A stretch of 64,000 nt of DNA from Austropuccinia psidii (taxonomy: Eukaryota; Basidiomycota; Pucciniomycetes; Pucciniales; Sphaerophragmiaceae), in NCBI GenBank assembly GCA_023105745.1, contig JALGQZ010000001.1, positions 57,679,437 to 57,743,436 on the forward strand, in the 5' to 3' direction. This document shows, in pieces, positions 19,831 through 32,287 of the stretch (its first letter is position 1; each line of letters opens with the position of its first letter). Both the position numbers and the translations under genes were made by a program. Below the pieces are notes generated by a model. That model did no database searches. It had not been told where the DNA came from and saw nothing but the letters and a program-made list of their open reading frames with translations.

Positions 19831-22560
19831 ATATCTTTTATTATTAGTACAGTCTTAGTTATTTATAATCAAGTATTATTAAACAGTGAACCGAATTAGT
19901 TTCTAAATTAAAAAATATCAACTTCAGAAAACATATCAATATTATTAGCTTTACTATTAGAATCAGTCTATAAAAAATACTCATACCATATTCAGCTACC
20001 TTTATCCTTATTATCAAGCTATCAATACTTATCCCTGTTTTCCAACAGCTTCACCATAGTTATTTAAAATTGAAATCTGTGTTATCCCAAATCATCACAA
20101 AAAAAAACCAACTAAAAATATCTCTTATTACTTATCAAATTATTATATCAGTGTTATCAATTTGTCTTTAAATAACTGTTGTTTTAAAATCAATCAAAGT
20201 CTGATTAGAGTCTGTTGAATAGACTTTTCTGACCCAGCCACCATCAAATAAATAAATTGATTGTGGAACTCAAGTCAAGATAATTCAGCATTATTAGGAA
20301 GGGCAGTCTAGAGTATTCTAGCACACAAGCAGAGCAAGGGTTACAATCATAAAAGCAATTCAAAACTTTTTCTTGTAATTTCCCCTTCCAGGTACTGCCT
20401 CATTTATCCCACACAGAGGAGTATCCCACAGTAGCTTCCAGGAAAAGACAAGGACCAAAGGGCAAGAGCTGGAATTCTTTCAGCCAGAGGCAAAAAGAGT
20501 CTGATCCAATGATCCAGAAGCTTTTGGAACTAGTGAAGGAAGTGCAAAAAAGCAACAAATAATTGTGAATACTCCTGAAATAATTAGTATTCCTATTATT
20601 ATAGATAATATCCCTACTCATAATGAACACAGTGTTGTCACAATTGAGATTAAAATCAACAGAAATGAACTGGGGTTAAAAATGTTACAATTTTCAGAAC
20701 ATACTAAGGAAGATGTAGACAAACCTAAGAAGTGCATAAGAAGCTATGAAGAGGTTAAAACCTTGAGAACCAGGGCCATCCATAATCTTCAAGAGGACCA
20801 TACCAAATTAAGTAAATCCTGTGAAGAGATCAGCAGAGTACTAAACCTAGTATTAGAGGAGCAACATTACTCCAAACAAGATATGGCACATAACCAAGAA
20901 CAAGTGAGCTATATAGAACAAGAAATCAACAAACTGTTCAATTTCTGAAAATAAATAGACCCACAGACCCAGGGAAATGTTTCAGCTAACATAAATACCC
21001 CATACCACCAATAGGAAACAAAACCAGATTACCCAATCAATAAGATACAATCCCCATCACAATATCAAGATGGAGATAATATTAATCATTCATAGAAGGA
21101 AGAATTGAAGCCACAAGCTGGCTCAATTTCTCTGGCGTAGTTAAATATGATCATATGGAACTTATTGAGTATATTGATGTAATATTCATTGATTCACCAG
21201 GAATAAAAGACTACTGGATAACAAATAGACCAAACACAGCATTCAAATGACAAGCTAGTATATGGTATTATTAGATGAAAGAAATTCTTGGTTGAAGAGC
21301 AAGACTATCCAGAATTCCATTAATGGTAAATGGATATGAAAAAAGACTATCTCATTAGAAAATATCCATATGAGTGATGTCTTGAGCAATCCAAGTGACT
21401 TAAAGACATTGAACCTCATATGAACATTCGAATGAGAAATCACAAACTTCTGAAACAATTTGAAGGAGAAGTACAGCATGAAGTCAAATTCAGATGCAAA
21501 AAAGACTTCACTATAGATAATATTTCTAATGCCTTAAAAGATGTAAGGAATAGTAAAAATACTGAGAAATATTCCCCTTGTAAAAGCAGTAGTTTCAGAG
21601 AGAAACAAATTTTAAGGGCTGATAAAATAGACAACCCCAAATACCAATTGCAGAAGTACCTAAGAGAAGTAATTCTTGTCATAATTGTTGATCCACAGAA
21701 CCCTATTCCAAGAAATTTCCAAATGCAAAGAATAAAATCTATGCCATTGAAGAAATCGCAGGGGCAGAAGTTCAAACAGAAGATTCTGACTCTGACTCTA
21801 TGGGTAATGCCATCAGGAAAAACTCTGATGATGACCAAGACCCAATAGAGTAGAATATGGTGGAGTACAAAGATGAAACCCCATTAGAAATCCAGGAAAT
21901 GCAGTTTGAAGAATGTCTACCACAAGACACTGCTAAAAGAAATGTGTCCAAACACACTCAAGATGCATAAACATTCTTAGTGACACCCAATAGGAGAATT
22001 TCCTATATACAATGCACAACCACCAAGCCCAAAGTGCGCATTGACAACTCTAAAAACCCAATAATCATTGAACATAGAGAGAACTTCTCCATAGTATCCA
22101 AAAGCTACTTAAACAGTCATTTTTCTATTTTGGAAACCCAACTATTCTCCACCAAAGCCAAAAACCTTTAAAGTTCATCAGGAAAGATGAACTCTATATG
22201 TACTATTATCAAAGAGGTAATAATACCCCACAAGAAAGGTAAAACCAGACTAAATACAGAGTTTTTAGTTCTTAAAAATGCATGAAAAGAAGGGTTCTTA
22301 ATGGGAACAGACTACCAAAAGATGCATAGAATTGACATTTACAAAATTAAAGGAAGGGACATTACCATAGTTAAAAAAAAGAGAAGAAATTTTCCCTTAA
22401 TACATACCAAAGATGAAACCAGGATCCCTTGGAAGAATTGATGGATGAATTCAAAGAGGGGAAATTAAGTTCTAACCTCACTGGTAATCAGAAAATCAGT
22501 TTACTGAAAATACTGAGAAAGAATAGACCAGCTTTTGAAATAGGAGAAGAACCCTTAAGA

Positions 22561-23840
22561 AATATTAGAGGCCATGAAATATAGCTATATCTGGATGTGG
22601 AAAGACCTTATCCACCCATGCTGAGAAGACCTCCATACCTGGTGAGTCTGGAAACTAGGAAAGAGATTGGGAAATACATCAATGAGCTCCTAGATATGTA
22701 TTTAATTAGGAAGATTTGAAATAAAGAGATTGTGGAAGTAAGAACACCAGCCCTAATCACTTGTAATGATGTAAATTCTATATTATGTGAAGACTTCAGA
22801 GCACTGACAGGTACCCCATGCCTTGGAAAAATTTGCAAAAGCCAAATACATTACAAATATTGATTGTATGAAAGGCTTCCACCAAAACTGAGTTACTAAA
22901 AATTATATTCCATATGGGAATATATGATTGTACCAGAATGCATCAGCCCACTCCCAAAGGATGATGGACAAAATATTTCTGGAGGAAATATTGGAAGGCT
23001 TGATGGTAGTATATGTTTATGATATCATAATATACTCAGATAAATGGGAAGAACATGTTCAATAAATAGATAAAGTGTTAAGTAAATTCACACCCATCAA
23101 TTTGAAATTTTCACCAAAACATTTTGGTTTTGGACAGCAAGAACAATGGTCACTGGGACACAGACTCTCAGGGCTCAGCTTGGCCATAGATCAAAAAAAA
23201 ATAGAAGCATTATTGTAGAAACAAATATCAAATAAAATTCAAGAACTTCAATACTTTTTAAGATTTTCCAGAAACTACAGAAACCACACCAATAACCTTT
23301 CAAATATGGCTAGTAGCTAAGGAAAGCTATATTCAAAGGATGTAGTTTTTCAAATAACCAAGGAAAGAAGGGATGTATATGGAAGAATCAAATATGAACT
23401 TACTGATGAACCTGTTCTAATGTTAACTTACTTTGAACTTCAATTACATTTTTGAATAGATTCAGCCTGTAGTCAAAGACAAGGAGAAATCCTGCACCAG
23501 AGACAAATTTTAGATGGTGAACCTAGAGAGGGTGTAATATTTTATATCTCCAGGAAACTGAAAGATTCAGAGGGTAGATATGGAGGAACCAAAAAATGCC
23601 TATTCCTTGTGTGGTGCCTAGAGAACCTTCACTACTACCTGAAGGTTAAGTCTTTGAATTGTACACAAGATTCAAAGCACTTAAATCTTTGCACAACATG
23701 AAAAAAATGACATGCACATGTTGAGATGGCAAATAGAAATCTAAGAGTATAGAGGTAAAATTAAAATAATATGCAAGGAAGGCAAAATACACACCAATGC
23801 AGATGGGCTTAGTGGATGGCCATTTTATAATGTCAAAATC
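22561..23840 (+). mobile_element. Ty3/gypsy relic 1: reverse transcriptase and RNase H remains
   Basis: In broken frames the translation shows the gypsy RT hallmarks: an RPYPPMLRRPPYL-like segment at about 22600, a DFRAL-like block at about 22795, a KGFHQ-like block at about 22870 and the LSGLSLAIDQKK-like end at about 23170. RNase H-type sequence follows to 23840. Several stops and frameshifts show it is dead. Confidence 0.85.
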
Positions 23841-24868
23841 AAAAAAGCTTATGACCTAGAAGTAACTGCAAAAGTCCCTATCCACTTTATGGAAGACAAT
23901 AGAAAAAAGAACTTCAGATTCTCAAAGTGTGCACCAGAAAGTGGCAATCTAGACCCTTGTATTAATAGACCTGTGAGCCCTGTGGATATACCCACATATC
24001 TAAATAGGTCACAAAACAACTTTACAAAGCTTATTTCAATTATCAGAATTGAAATTACAATCTTAAAATAAGTAAAAATTCCATAAAACTCATGAAGTCT
24101 TGATCATCTCAGAAAATAATTCAGAAACATGTTAAAAATCACACCATTGGATTCCCCATCAACCACTATATGTATGACACTTTTATTTCATATCTGTAAA
24201 ACCAATACTTACTGAGATAACCTGGATATATTCACTTTTATTATCAGTGCCTATATTTATGGTTTTAGCTCATATCTTTGTAAATAAACTTGATGAAAAC
24301 TTGATTAAAGATTCAGTTTACCACTTAATAGCTGTAAGAATATAGATATATCCTTTTTTTGACAATTTATAAGGAAGATTAAGAAACATAAGGGTAAATT
24401 AGTTAAAATAGCAATGCCTTTTGATGACTTAAAATCAAAATGTTTTCAAGCCTAAAACAAGGTATATATTCAGATTCTACTAGTTACTACATGAATAATT
24501 ATGTAAGGTTTTACCATGGTAGTCAAGGTATAGCCCTAAAGTAGCAAATTTTGGAAGAAAAGATGAATTACAAGGAAAATTATCAAAAAAAGTTTTGATG
24601 ATGTAATTAAATCCTCTTGGAAGCTTATTAAGAACATGCTAAGCTATTAGGATTCCCTCTTTGAATCACATTAGCGTGAAAAATTTAAAAGTTCTTAAGG
24701 ATTGAAATTAAGGCTTAAAAATTATCATCTCTGACCAGTACCTCTAATCTTATTTTAAGCTTAACATTTAAATAAGAGATTAAACGTGTGTATATTATTA
24801 TATTACAATTGAAGCTAATTTAATCCACAAAACCAAATTCTTTTCTCAACCTATGATGTCAGAAAATT

Positions 24869-24888
24869 AGATTTATAGTGATAACTCT
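24869..24888. promoter_or_regulatory. Conserved LTR inverted repeat (copy A)
   Basis: AGATTTAT-AGTG-ATAACTCT, one mismatch from the perfect palindrome in copies B and C. Confidence 0.55.
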
Positions 24889-24997
24889 AAAAAATGGTGT
24901 AATATTGGTATAATAATCATCAAAACTCAAAATACTGATCAATTCAAGTGTATAAATCTATTAAAGCTCTATTAGAGGGGATATTCTTTCTATAATA

Positions 24998-25052
24998 AAA
25001 GATCTTTAATATAAAAAGACCTCTTCTTCCTCTTTTTCCCCCTCAGATGCTA
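24998..25052 (+). promoter_or_regulatory. LTR core promoter candidate (copy A)
   Basis: An A/T-rich TATA-like stretch (AATATAAAAAGA) is followed by a C/T tract ending CCCCCTCAGATGC. The same arrangement is at 31603-31645 (B) and 58505-58553 (C). Confidence 0.5.
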
Positions 25053-25702
25053 AAAATACAATGAAATCATTTAATAAAAGGTAAATTTCTTGAATCTCTA
25101 ACATACAAATCTTATATTATTGAAGACCAAATTTATATCTTAAATTAATAATTATTTTATACTTTATTACTTAAATATTTAATTGTCATTTGTTAATTTC
25201 TCTTAAAATCTCTAAATCTATGTAAAAATAGCAAAATTTGTAATTCTTTCTATTTTTTTATTGTAAATACAGCTTGAATAAGTGGTATTTATATTGTGAG
25301 GAATAAACTCAATCCAAATTATTATATCAATTATTAAAAACAGTTTATTTTCTCTTATCATAATTTTTTTCTCTCTATTACTACTCTTAATAATTCTTTC
25401 ATTAATACATAACTTTAATATTAGTAATATTATTTTTATCAGCTATTTTTTATTTTTAAGTAAACATCTAGAACACATTTATTATTTGTTTTTAACAATA
25501 ATATATTTCCATAAATATATTTATCCTATTATATCATTTTATTATCTTTGAATAATGTACTTATTTTTTATGCCATAATTATAGTAATTTATTATTATTA
25601 TACTTTTTTTTAATATTATCATTAATTTAAACCGGGACATTAAAAGTAGAATAAGTAAAATACTATCAACTTTTACTTATTGTTTCATAGTCAAACCTCA
25701 CA

Positions 25703-27240
25703 AGCCCAGAGAAGAAAGAAACAACTATACTGGTGATAAGCCCCTCAGAGATTAATCCTGAGTTTTTTAATGCAGTAAAAAAATCTTATTCAAAACACAA
25801 ACAGTGTAGCATTATGATACCACTCCTACAACAGAGATATAGGGGCCCAGAACTGAAATCACATTTATAGGAACCTTGGCTAAGGGACTATAAGGGAAAC
25901 AGGGTCTTGCTTATTAATGGACTCCTGTACCACTGGGAGAAACATAGTAGTCCCCTGATAGCTATAGACAGAGATCACATCACACTTATGTTTCATGAAT
26001 TTTATTACTTCCCCTATATGGGACACATGAGTGAAGACAAAACCAAGGAGAGGAGAGGAAGAACAGCTTGGTGTTCTCAGTGGGAACAAGAGTTTAGTTA
26101 TCACATCAAGAATTGTTACAGATGGAATAAGGCAAATAGGAAAAATGGTAAGAAATATGAACTACTCCAACATATAGAGGAGCCTAAGAACCCATGGGAA
26201 ATAATCAACATAGACTGGGTAACAGGACTTGTCTCAGGTGAAAAAGGAAACTTTGATTCCTTTATAGGACTTGTGGACAGATTTAGCAAGAGTTTGAGAT
26301 TCCTACCATGTCACAAAGAGGATACAGCTATCAAAACAAAACTCATATTTTGGTATATCCTTATAGAAACCTTTGGCATGACCAAGATATTAATACATGA
26401 TAGGAACCCTAAATTCACTTGAGAATTTTGAAAAAATCTTTATTACATTCTTGGGACCAAGCTTGAACTATCTACAGCTTACCAGCAACAGAAAAATAAA
26501 CTAGCTGAAACAATGATCCAAAATATGGAAGAAATCATTAGGATATTCTGTTCCTATGGCATGGAATTAAAATACTCTGAAGCATATAACCATGAGTGTT
26601 TTACACTTCTACAAGCTATACAGCTGGCTTACAACACCTGAAAGAACTCAATCACAGGGAAATAACCTCCTATGATAAAGAAAGGATGGAATCCCCTATT
26701 GCCAGTGGATAAGCTGAAGAAAGACCTTATTACATTCCACCCTATAGCCAATACCCTCCATGCTATATGCAAGAGGGTATGTGATTCAGAAGAAAGATGC
26801 ATATCTGAAGCAACAGAGTGTAACAAGAAGAGTTATGACAACACCCACAGGGAACCAGACTTCAGGGAAGGTGACCAAGTGCTTGTGTATACCTTAAACT
26901 TGAATAATCTGGAAAACCCAAGAAAATGATAGACTTATATTCTGGGGCCATTCAGTATCATCAGATTGATAGGGAAGAATTCAGTGGAGGTTAAGCTCAC
27001 AGAGGAATTATCTAGGAAAGACCCAATATTCCCAGTAAGCATGGTCAAACCTAACCCCCAATATTGAGAGGATAGTTTTCCCTCCAGAAACAGAAATATT
27101 GCTCCACAAGACATTGTGGAAGTTTTGGACTCCCCTGGCCCAGTGAAAAAAATCATCAAAGCCGGAAAGATCAGAATTAACAGCAAAGAACATAGACAAT
27201 ATCTGGTCAATTTGAAGAACCAGGCAGCTGATAAAGACAA
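25703..27240 (+). mobile_element. Ty3/gypsy relic 1: integrase and C-terminal domain remains
   Basis: The largest open part (25907-26422) covers the HHCC zinc-binding region, in which one Cys of the final C-x2-C is Trp (NCYRW). It also covers the start of the DDE core, with Asp in NIDWVTG and in HDRNPKF. A stop follows at 26420. 26672-26929 carries the GWNPLLPVD region and 26935-27240 a chromodomain-like tail in degraded form. Inactive. Confidence 0.85.
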
Positions 27241-28512
27241 ATAGTTTTCAGAATATGCAATGCAAGACTTATAACTTCACCTAAGAAGCTTGAGAGCCTA
27301 TAGTAGGTCTGAAAAGTCTCATCAATGATGTGCCTTTTTTTGAGGGAGGCTATGTCATCCTGTGACTCAAAACTAGAGCACAAGCATGGCAGTCAAATAC
27401 CATAAAACCAATGGTAGAGAAAAAATCACTGAAAAGCAACCTTTGCTAAAATTTCTCATAATATCATCCCAAGAAAAGTAAAACCACCTATTCACAAATA
27501 TAAAGCTCATATAATCATAGGACAAGAAAGAACAAAGTTATTACAGCTCAAAGTAAGAGTTGGGAATAAACCTTAATTTCGACCTCCCATCTAAAATATA
27601 GAGAAAGAGGAATATCCCCATAAAATGGGTGTTCAAATTGAAGCTCTCAGTCAGGGTTGCTCAATGATTCTGGAAAAATTGAGCTAGCATCAAAGTCACA
27701 GAGTTTATGGTCAAAAAATGACCAAATAAGGAGGACCAAAATATTCAACTCTAATTAAGCTTCTACAGTTTTAGTGTGAGATATCCAAGGTGGGACCTCA
27801 TTTCAAATCGAATGAGCTTTGAATTTTAATTTTACAATCTATAAAATTGCACCACTTCTAGAGCAAAAGTCATTAATGATAATAAATTAATACAGGTTGT
27901 CTCAAAAATCCAAATTCCAAGAATGGAATTTAAAGCCTGTATAGCTTTTCCATATTTAATGACAGGCATAAAAAATGAGTAGCCACTGTGTAGAAACCAT
28001 CAAGGGCTACAAAATGAACCCCCTTGAGCCCTATATCATCCCAACTGACAAGGTTATGGCAGTTTTCTGTGGGATACTATCCCATTGCTGTAATTATTAG
28101 GTGTCAAAGTCACAAAAGAGTTTATTTATACTTCAACAACTCATAGTATGACTAATACAGGGTCTTCTGACATTTTCCTTATAGATTCTTATGCATCTCA
28201 CTTGTCAAAATACATCTGTGGAAACCCTGTCTAAAAGGCTTTCACCCTGTATTTGGGAAAAGTTACCAGAGGTGGTTTTAAGCCTACATCTTGTGTCATA
28301 AAGGGCTGCATATACCACAAGCCCATCTCTGGAAGTTAATAACTCTTCACTCCTCCTTTGTGATAAGGTCTAGAGGCCTTATAGCTCCTCTTCAGGATTA
28401 AAAGGGAACTTTCTCTGCCTAAGAGAGAAATACCCATCCTGCTGTTAAGTTCCTGGGTAGTACAATTTTCTACCAGCAATTATACTCTTGAGAAATAATC
28501 AGGTGTAATTAG
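27241..28512. other. AT-rich spacer after relic 1
   Basis: No ORF of note. It is likely the 3' untranslated part of relic 1, or flank. Confidence 0.3.
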
Positions 28513-29959
28513 TGTGAGCCTTTAGGATTTTTCCTGATATTAAAAAAGGTTGAAAAACAACTTTAAAACACTTATTTTAATAATAAGAATTGAAATTATT
28601 ATCTTAAAATAAGTAAAAATTCCATAAAAAGGCATAAAACCTTTATTATCTCCGAAACCAACCAATGAGCATGTGAAGCAAATTATACCATATTATTACC
28701 CATGAAATACTAAACATATAACATTTTTATGTCATATCTTAAAATTTAATACTTACTGAGATAACCTGAATATATGCACTTATATGATCAGCACATATAT
28801 ACATGGTCTTTAGCTGATATCTTTTGGTATATACATGATAAAGAATTCAGAAAAAAATTATTGTACCACATAATAACTGTAAGAATACAGATATAAGATT
28901 TATTTGGAATGTTAAAAACAAGATCATAACTTACAAGGGTTTATTGAGGAGAATAACAATAGCTGTTGGCCACTTTGTTGTGAAAGTGGTCCAAACTTGA
29001 AAAAATGGAATTTTCAGACTCTACTAGCTTATATGTGAATAATGATATAATTTTCATTATTATATTCAAGGTGTAAACCCTTCAAATAATGGTTTTAAGT
29101 TCAAAATAGTAAATTTTAATAGAAAAGATGAGTTACAAGAAAAATCATCAAAAATAAAGCTTTGATGATTTAATGAAATTCTCTTGGAAGCATAGTAAGG
29201 AAACACTAAGCTATCAGAATCCACTCCCTGAATTACTGTAGCCTTATGTGAACTCCTTTTGGTGTTGGATGAAATAAGGCAGTACCTTGAAGGGGAACTT
29301 ATTGGTAAATATGGTTTGAATTTTGGAATTGTCCAATACCCATGGGTGCTAAGGTGTATTAGCTGCCCCTCTAAATAATACTGAATAGTCAGCCTATGGA
29401 GAATTACAAAAATAAAATAAGATTTGTGGTTTTAAAAGAGAGAGAAGAATTATCAGTAGTCTCCAAATCAGACCTATCAATAATTTATAGCCAAAACTCT
29501 GATGTAACACAATAATAAAATAAAGACTACTACTTTCTTTTATGTTAATAAGACTAATCAATATTATTTTTCTTTTAATTATGATGATTCGTTTTTGATA
29601 TGACTACTAATAATAAGACTATGGAATTCAAAACTAATAAATATTATTCAATAAATCTTTTTTATACTATGTTGATATCACTACTAAAATGCTTCTGAGA
29701 AAGGCTACTGAGCTTTTCACTATGGTTAAACTACTATTCTTCACTAATACCAAGCTTCTGAGCAAGGCTACTGAGCTTTTCACTACAGTTAAACTACTAC
29801 TAATCTAGAAATCCTGCTATTTCAGGGATGGTTGTGATCCTCAATCATGGGAACTTTTCCATTTTTTTGGAAAATGAGCAAGAGAAGACCTCTATTTATA
29901 CCTTTTGGGCCTCCATAGAGCTTCTCAAAACAGGGGGATTAGAGAAATCATAGTTGAGA

Positions 29960-30500
29960 TGTTTTAGCTGGTGAGACCTGTAGTTTTGATGTCTTTGTTA
30001 TGTGTTTGCTGAGAGAATTTTTCTGTTGGTTTTTTTTCTTTTCAAAATCATGTGATGTTATTGAGATAATTTTGCTGATAATATTTGCTTTTTTCCAAAA
30101 AAAGTGGAGAAAATACAGGTTGTAACAATTGAAATTTCTTCTAGTCATATGATATTTTTGAGAGAATTTAGCTGGTGACATTCTTCTTTTTGGAAACTTT
30201 GTTACATGTTTACTGAGAGAATTTTGCTGGTGGTGTTTTTTCCTTATCTAAATCATGTGATATCATTGAGAAAATTTGGCTGGTGAGATTTTCTTTTCTC
30301 CAAAAAAGTAGGAAAAATACAGGTTCTGACAATTGAAATTTCTTCTAGTCATATTATATCTTTGAGAGAATTTAGCTGGTGAGATTTTCTTTTTGCCAAA
30401 AAAGTGGATAAAATACAGGTTCTGACAATTGAAATTTGTTCTAGTCATAAGATATCTTTGAGGGAATTCAGCTGATGGGAATTTTCTTGGAAATGGAGAT
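29960..30500. repeat. ~96-bp tandem repeat inside LTR copy B
   Basis: Units share TGGTGAGATTTTCTTTT (30281 and 30377), the CAAAAAAGT block, ACAGGTTCTGACAATTGAAA and CTAGTCAT. About five degenerate units. Confidence 0.75.
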
Positions 30501-30604
30501 AGTGGGAAAATACAGTTCTTTGTTATTGAGTGCACTGCCATTATATTTGAAAATGGTGGGGACATGGTATTTTCTAGTTCCAGAGTTCCAAAATTTGGTT
30601 TCCT

Positions 30605-30930
30605 TCTTGGGAGTTATTTCCTAATTCCTATTTCCATCTTCAAAGTTATTCCCTAATTCCTATTTTCATTTCCAGAGTTATTTCCTAATTTCTATTTCCA
30701 TCTCCAAAGTTAGTCCCTAATTCCTATTTTCATTTCCAGAGTTATTTCCTAATTCCTATTTTCATTCCAGAGTAATTCTGCATTTTCATTTTCTTGTTGG
30801 GAGCTATTTCTCAATTTTTCCCTGGGTTATTACCTAATTTCTATTTTCACCTCTGGAGTTATTCCCTAATTCCTATTTCAATCTTGAGAGCTATTCTGTA
30901 ATTCCTATTTTATGTTTGAAAATCCAATAG
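30605..30930. repeat. ~32-bp tandem repeat inside LTR copy B
   Basis: The unit is AGTTATTTCCTAATTCCTAT plus TTCCATCTCCA, at about 32-nt intervals from 30612. Degenerate copies continue to about 31170. Confidence 0.8.
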
Positions 30931-31440
30931 TTTTATCGCACAGTTGTATTTTGATCTCCAGAATAATTCTGAAATTTTGTTTTTATTGCTCAGAGCTATT
31001 CAGGGATTTTTCTATAATTCAAAAATCTTCCTCCATAATTTCTCCCAAGTTCCTCAATGTCATTCCAATTCCTTCTCCAAAATTCCACAATTTTATTCCC
31101 ATTTCTTCTGTAAAATTCCAAGATTTTATTCCTGTTTCTTGAGTTATTCCACATTTTCATTTTCTTGCCCCTGGATTATTCTGTATTTTTTATTATCATA
31201 TCTGGTAAGCTTGAGACTGGTATAATTTGTATGGAATACCACAGCATCTATAACTCAAAAGTTATTAACAATCAAAGTTTAAGCTTAAAAAATGATCACT
31301 TATGATGACTCACTGTAATCTTATTTCAAGCTTAACAGTTATATAAGGCATTAAGCTGGTTAATACTAGTATATTATGATTAATACTAATAAAATTCACA
31401 ATTTTCAGCCTTCTTCCAAGTGTATGACATCAGCAAACAT

Positions 31441-31460
31441 AGAGTTATAGTGATAACTCT
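31441..31460. promoter_or_regulatory. Conserved LTR inverted repeat (copy B)
   Basis: AGAGTTAT-AGTG-ATAACTCT, perfect 8-bp arms, identical to copy C. Confidence 0.6.
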
Positions 31461-31602
31461 AAATAATGGCATAATAATGAGACAAAATGGTTTAATTGGG
31501 ATGTAATCATCACTAAAACTTAAAATACTGATCAATTCAAGTGGATACCATCACTAAATGTCTACTAGAAGCCTTCTGGACTCTAGTAGGGAGTATCTTA
31601 CT

Positions 31603-31645
31603 ATATATAGAGCTCTTTTTACCTCTATTTCCCCCTCAGATGCAT
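31603..31645 (+). promoter_or_regulatory. LTR core promoter candidate (copy B)
   Basis: CTATATATAGAGCTC (TATA) is followed by a C/T tract and CCCCCTCAGATGC, conserved in A and C. Confidence 0.55.
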
Positions 31646-32287
31646 CAAGAACATTAAATCCAAAGGTAATAACCTTATTCTTTCTATACAATTATATTAT
31701 ATTATTGAAGAATCAATCTCATCTCTATTCTAATCATAAATTTAGACATAATTGAGCCAATATTTAATTTTTTTTGCTAATTTCTCTCTAACATCTTCAA
31801 TTCCATGTAAACGCAAGAATATTTGTAATTTACTTTATTTTTATTAGTAAATACAATTTGAATAAGTTGTATTTACATTATTTGGCATAAAATTATTCAA
31901 AATTATTATATTACATGTTAAAAGTAGTTTATTTTCTCTTTATCATTATCTTTAATAATTTTTTTATTAATATAAATAGTATTTATAATCATATATAACT
32001 TTGATATTGGTAATAGTATCATTATAAATTGTTTTTTATTAATAAATAATAATTTCTTACTCATTTATTATTATTTTGTAACAATAATAAATTGAAATAT
32101 ATATTAAATATTAAATATTAATATATTTCTCTTTATTATATCATTTCATTTACTCACATAATAGAAATATTTTTATGCCATAATTATAATTATTCTTAAC
32201 CTTATTCATTACTTTTTAAGTAAATTCAGAGTACATTAAGTGATATATTAGTAATATTTACATATTGTTTCATAGTCCAACCTTACA

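Larger units (their letters stand above)
18600..22560 (+). mobile_element. Ty3/gypsy relic 1: gag and protease remains
   Basis: Broken reading frames, the longest at 18832-19155, 20565-20948 and 21420-21848, encode charged, coiled-coil-like segments of the kind seen in rust gypsy Gag. Stops and frameshifts are frequent. It leads directly into the reverse transcriptase relic. The part at 19160-20390 cannot be read as coding and may be an insertion. Confidence 0.65.
23972..25702. mobile_element. Nested solo LTR (LTR family 1, copy A, ~1.73 kb)
   Basis: It begins TGTGAGCC and ends CCTCACA (TG...CA). It interrupts the pol gene of relic 1: RNase H and linker sequence lies before it, and pol resumes right after. 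The flanking five bases are AGACC and AGCCC, a near-perfect target-site duplication. It is related over its length to copies B (28513) and C (57305). It contains no gene. Confidence 0.8.
28513..32287. mobile_element. LTR family 1, copy B (~3.78 kb, enlarged by tandem-repeat sequence)
   Basis: It starts TGTGAGCC and ends CCTTACA. 28513-29250 and 31225-32287 align with copies A and C; the ~1.97 kb between is absent from them and holds two tandem arrays. The flanking five bases (ATTAG and CTCAG) do not match, so it may be the 3' LTR of relic 1 or a rearranged copy. Confidence 0.7.
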
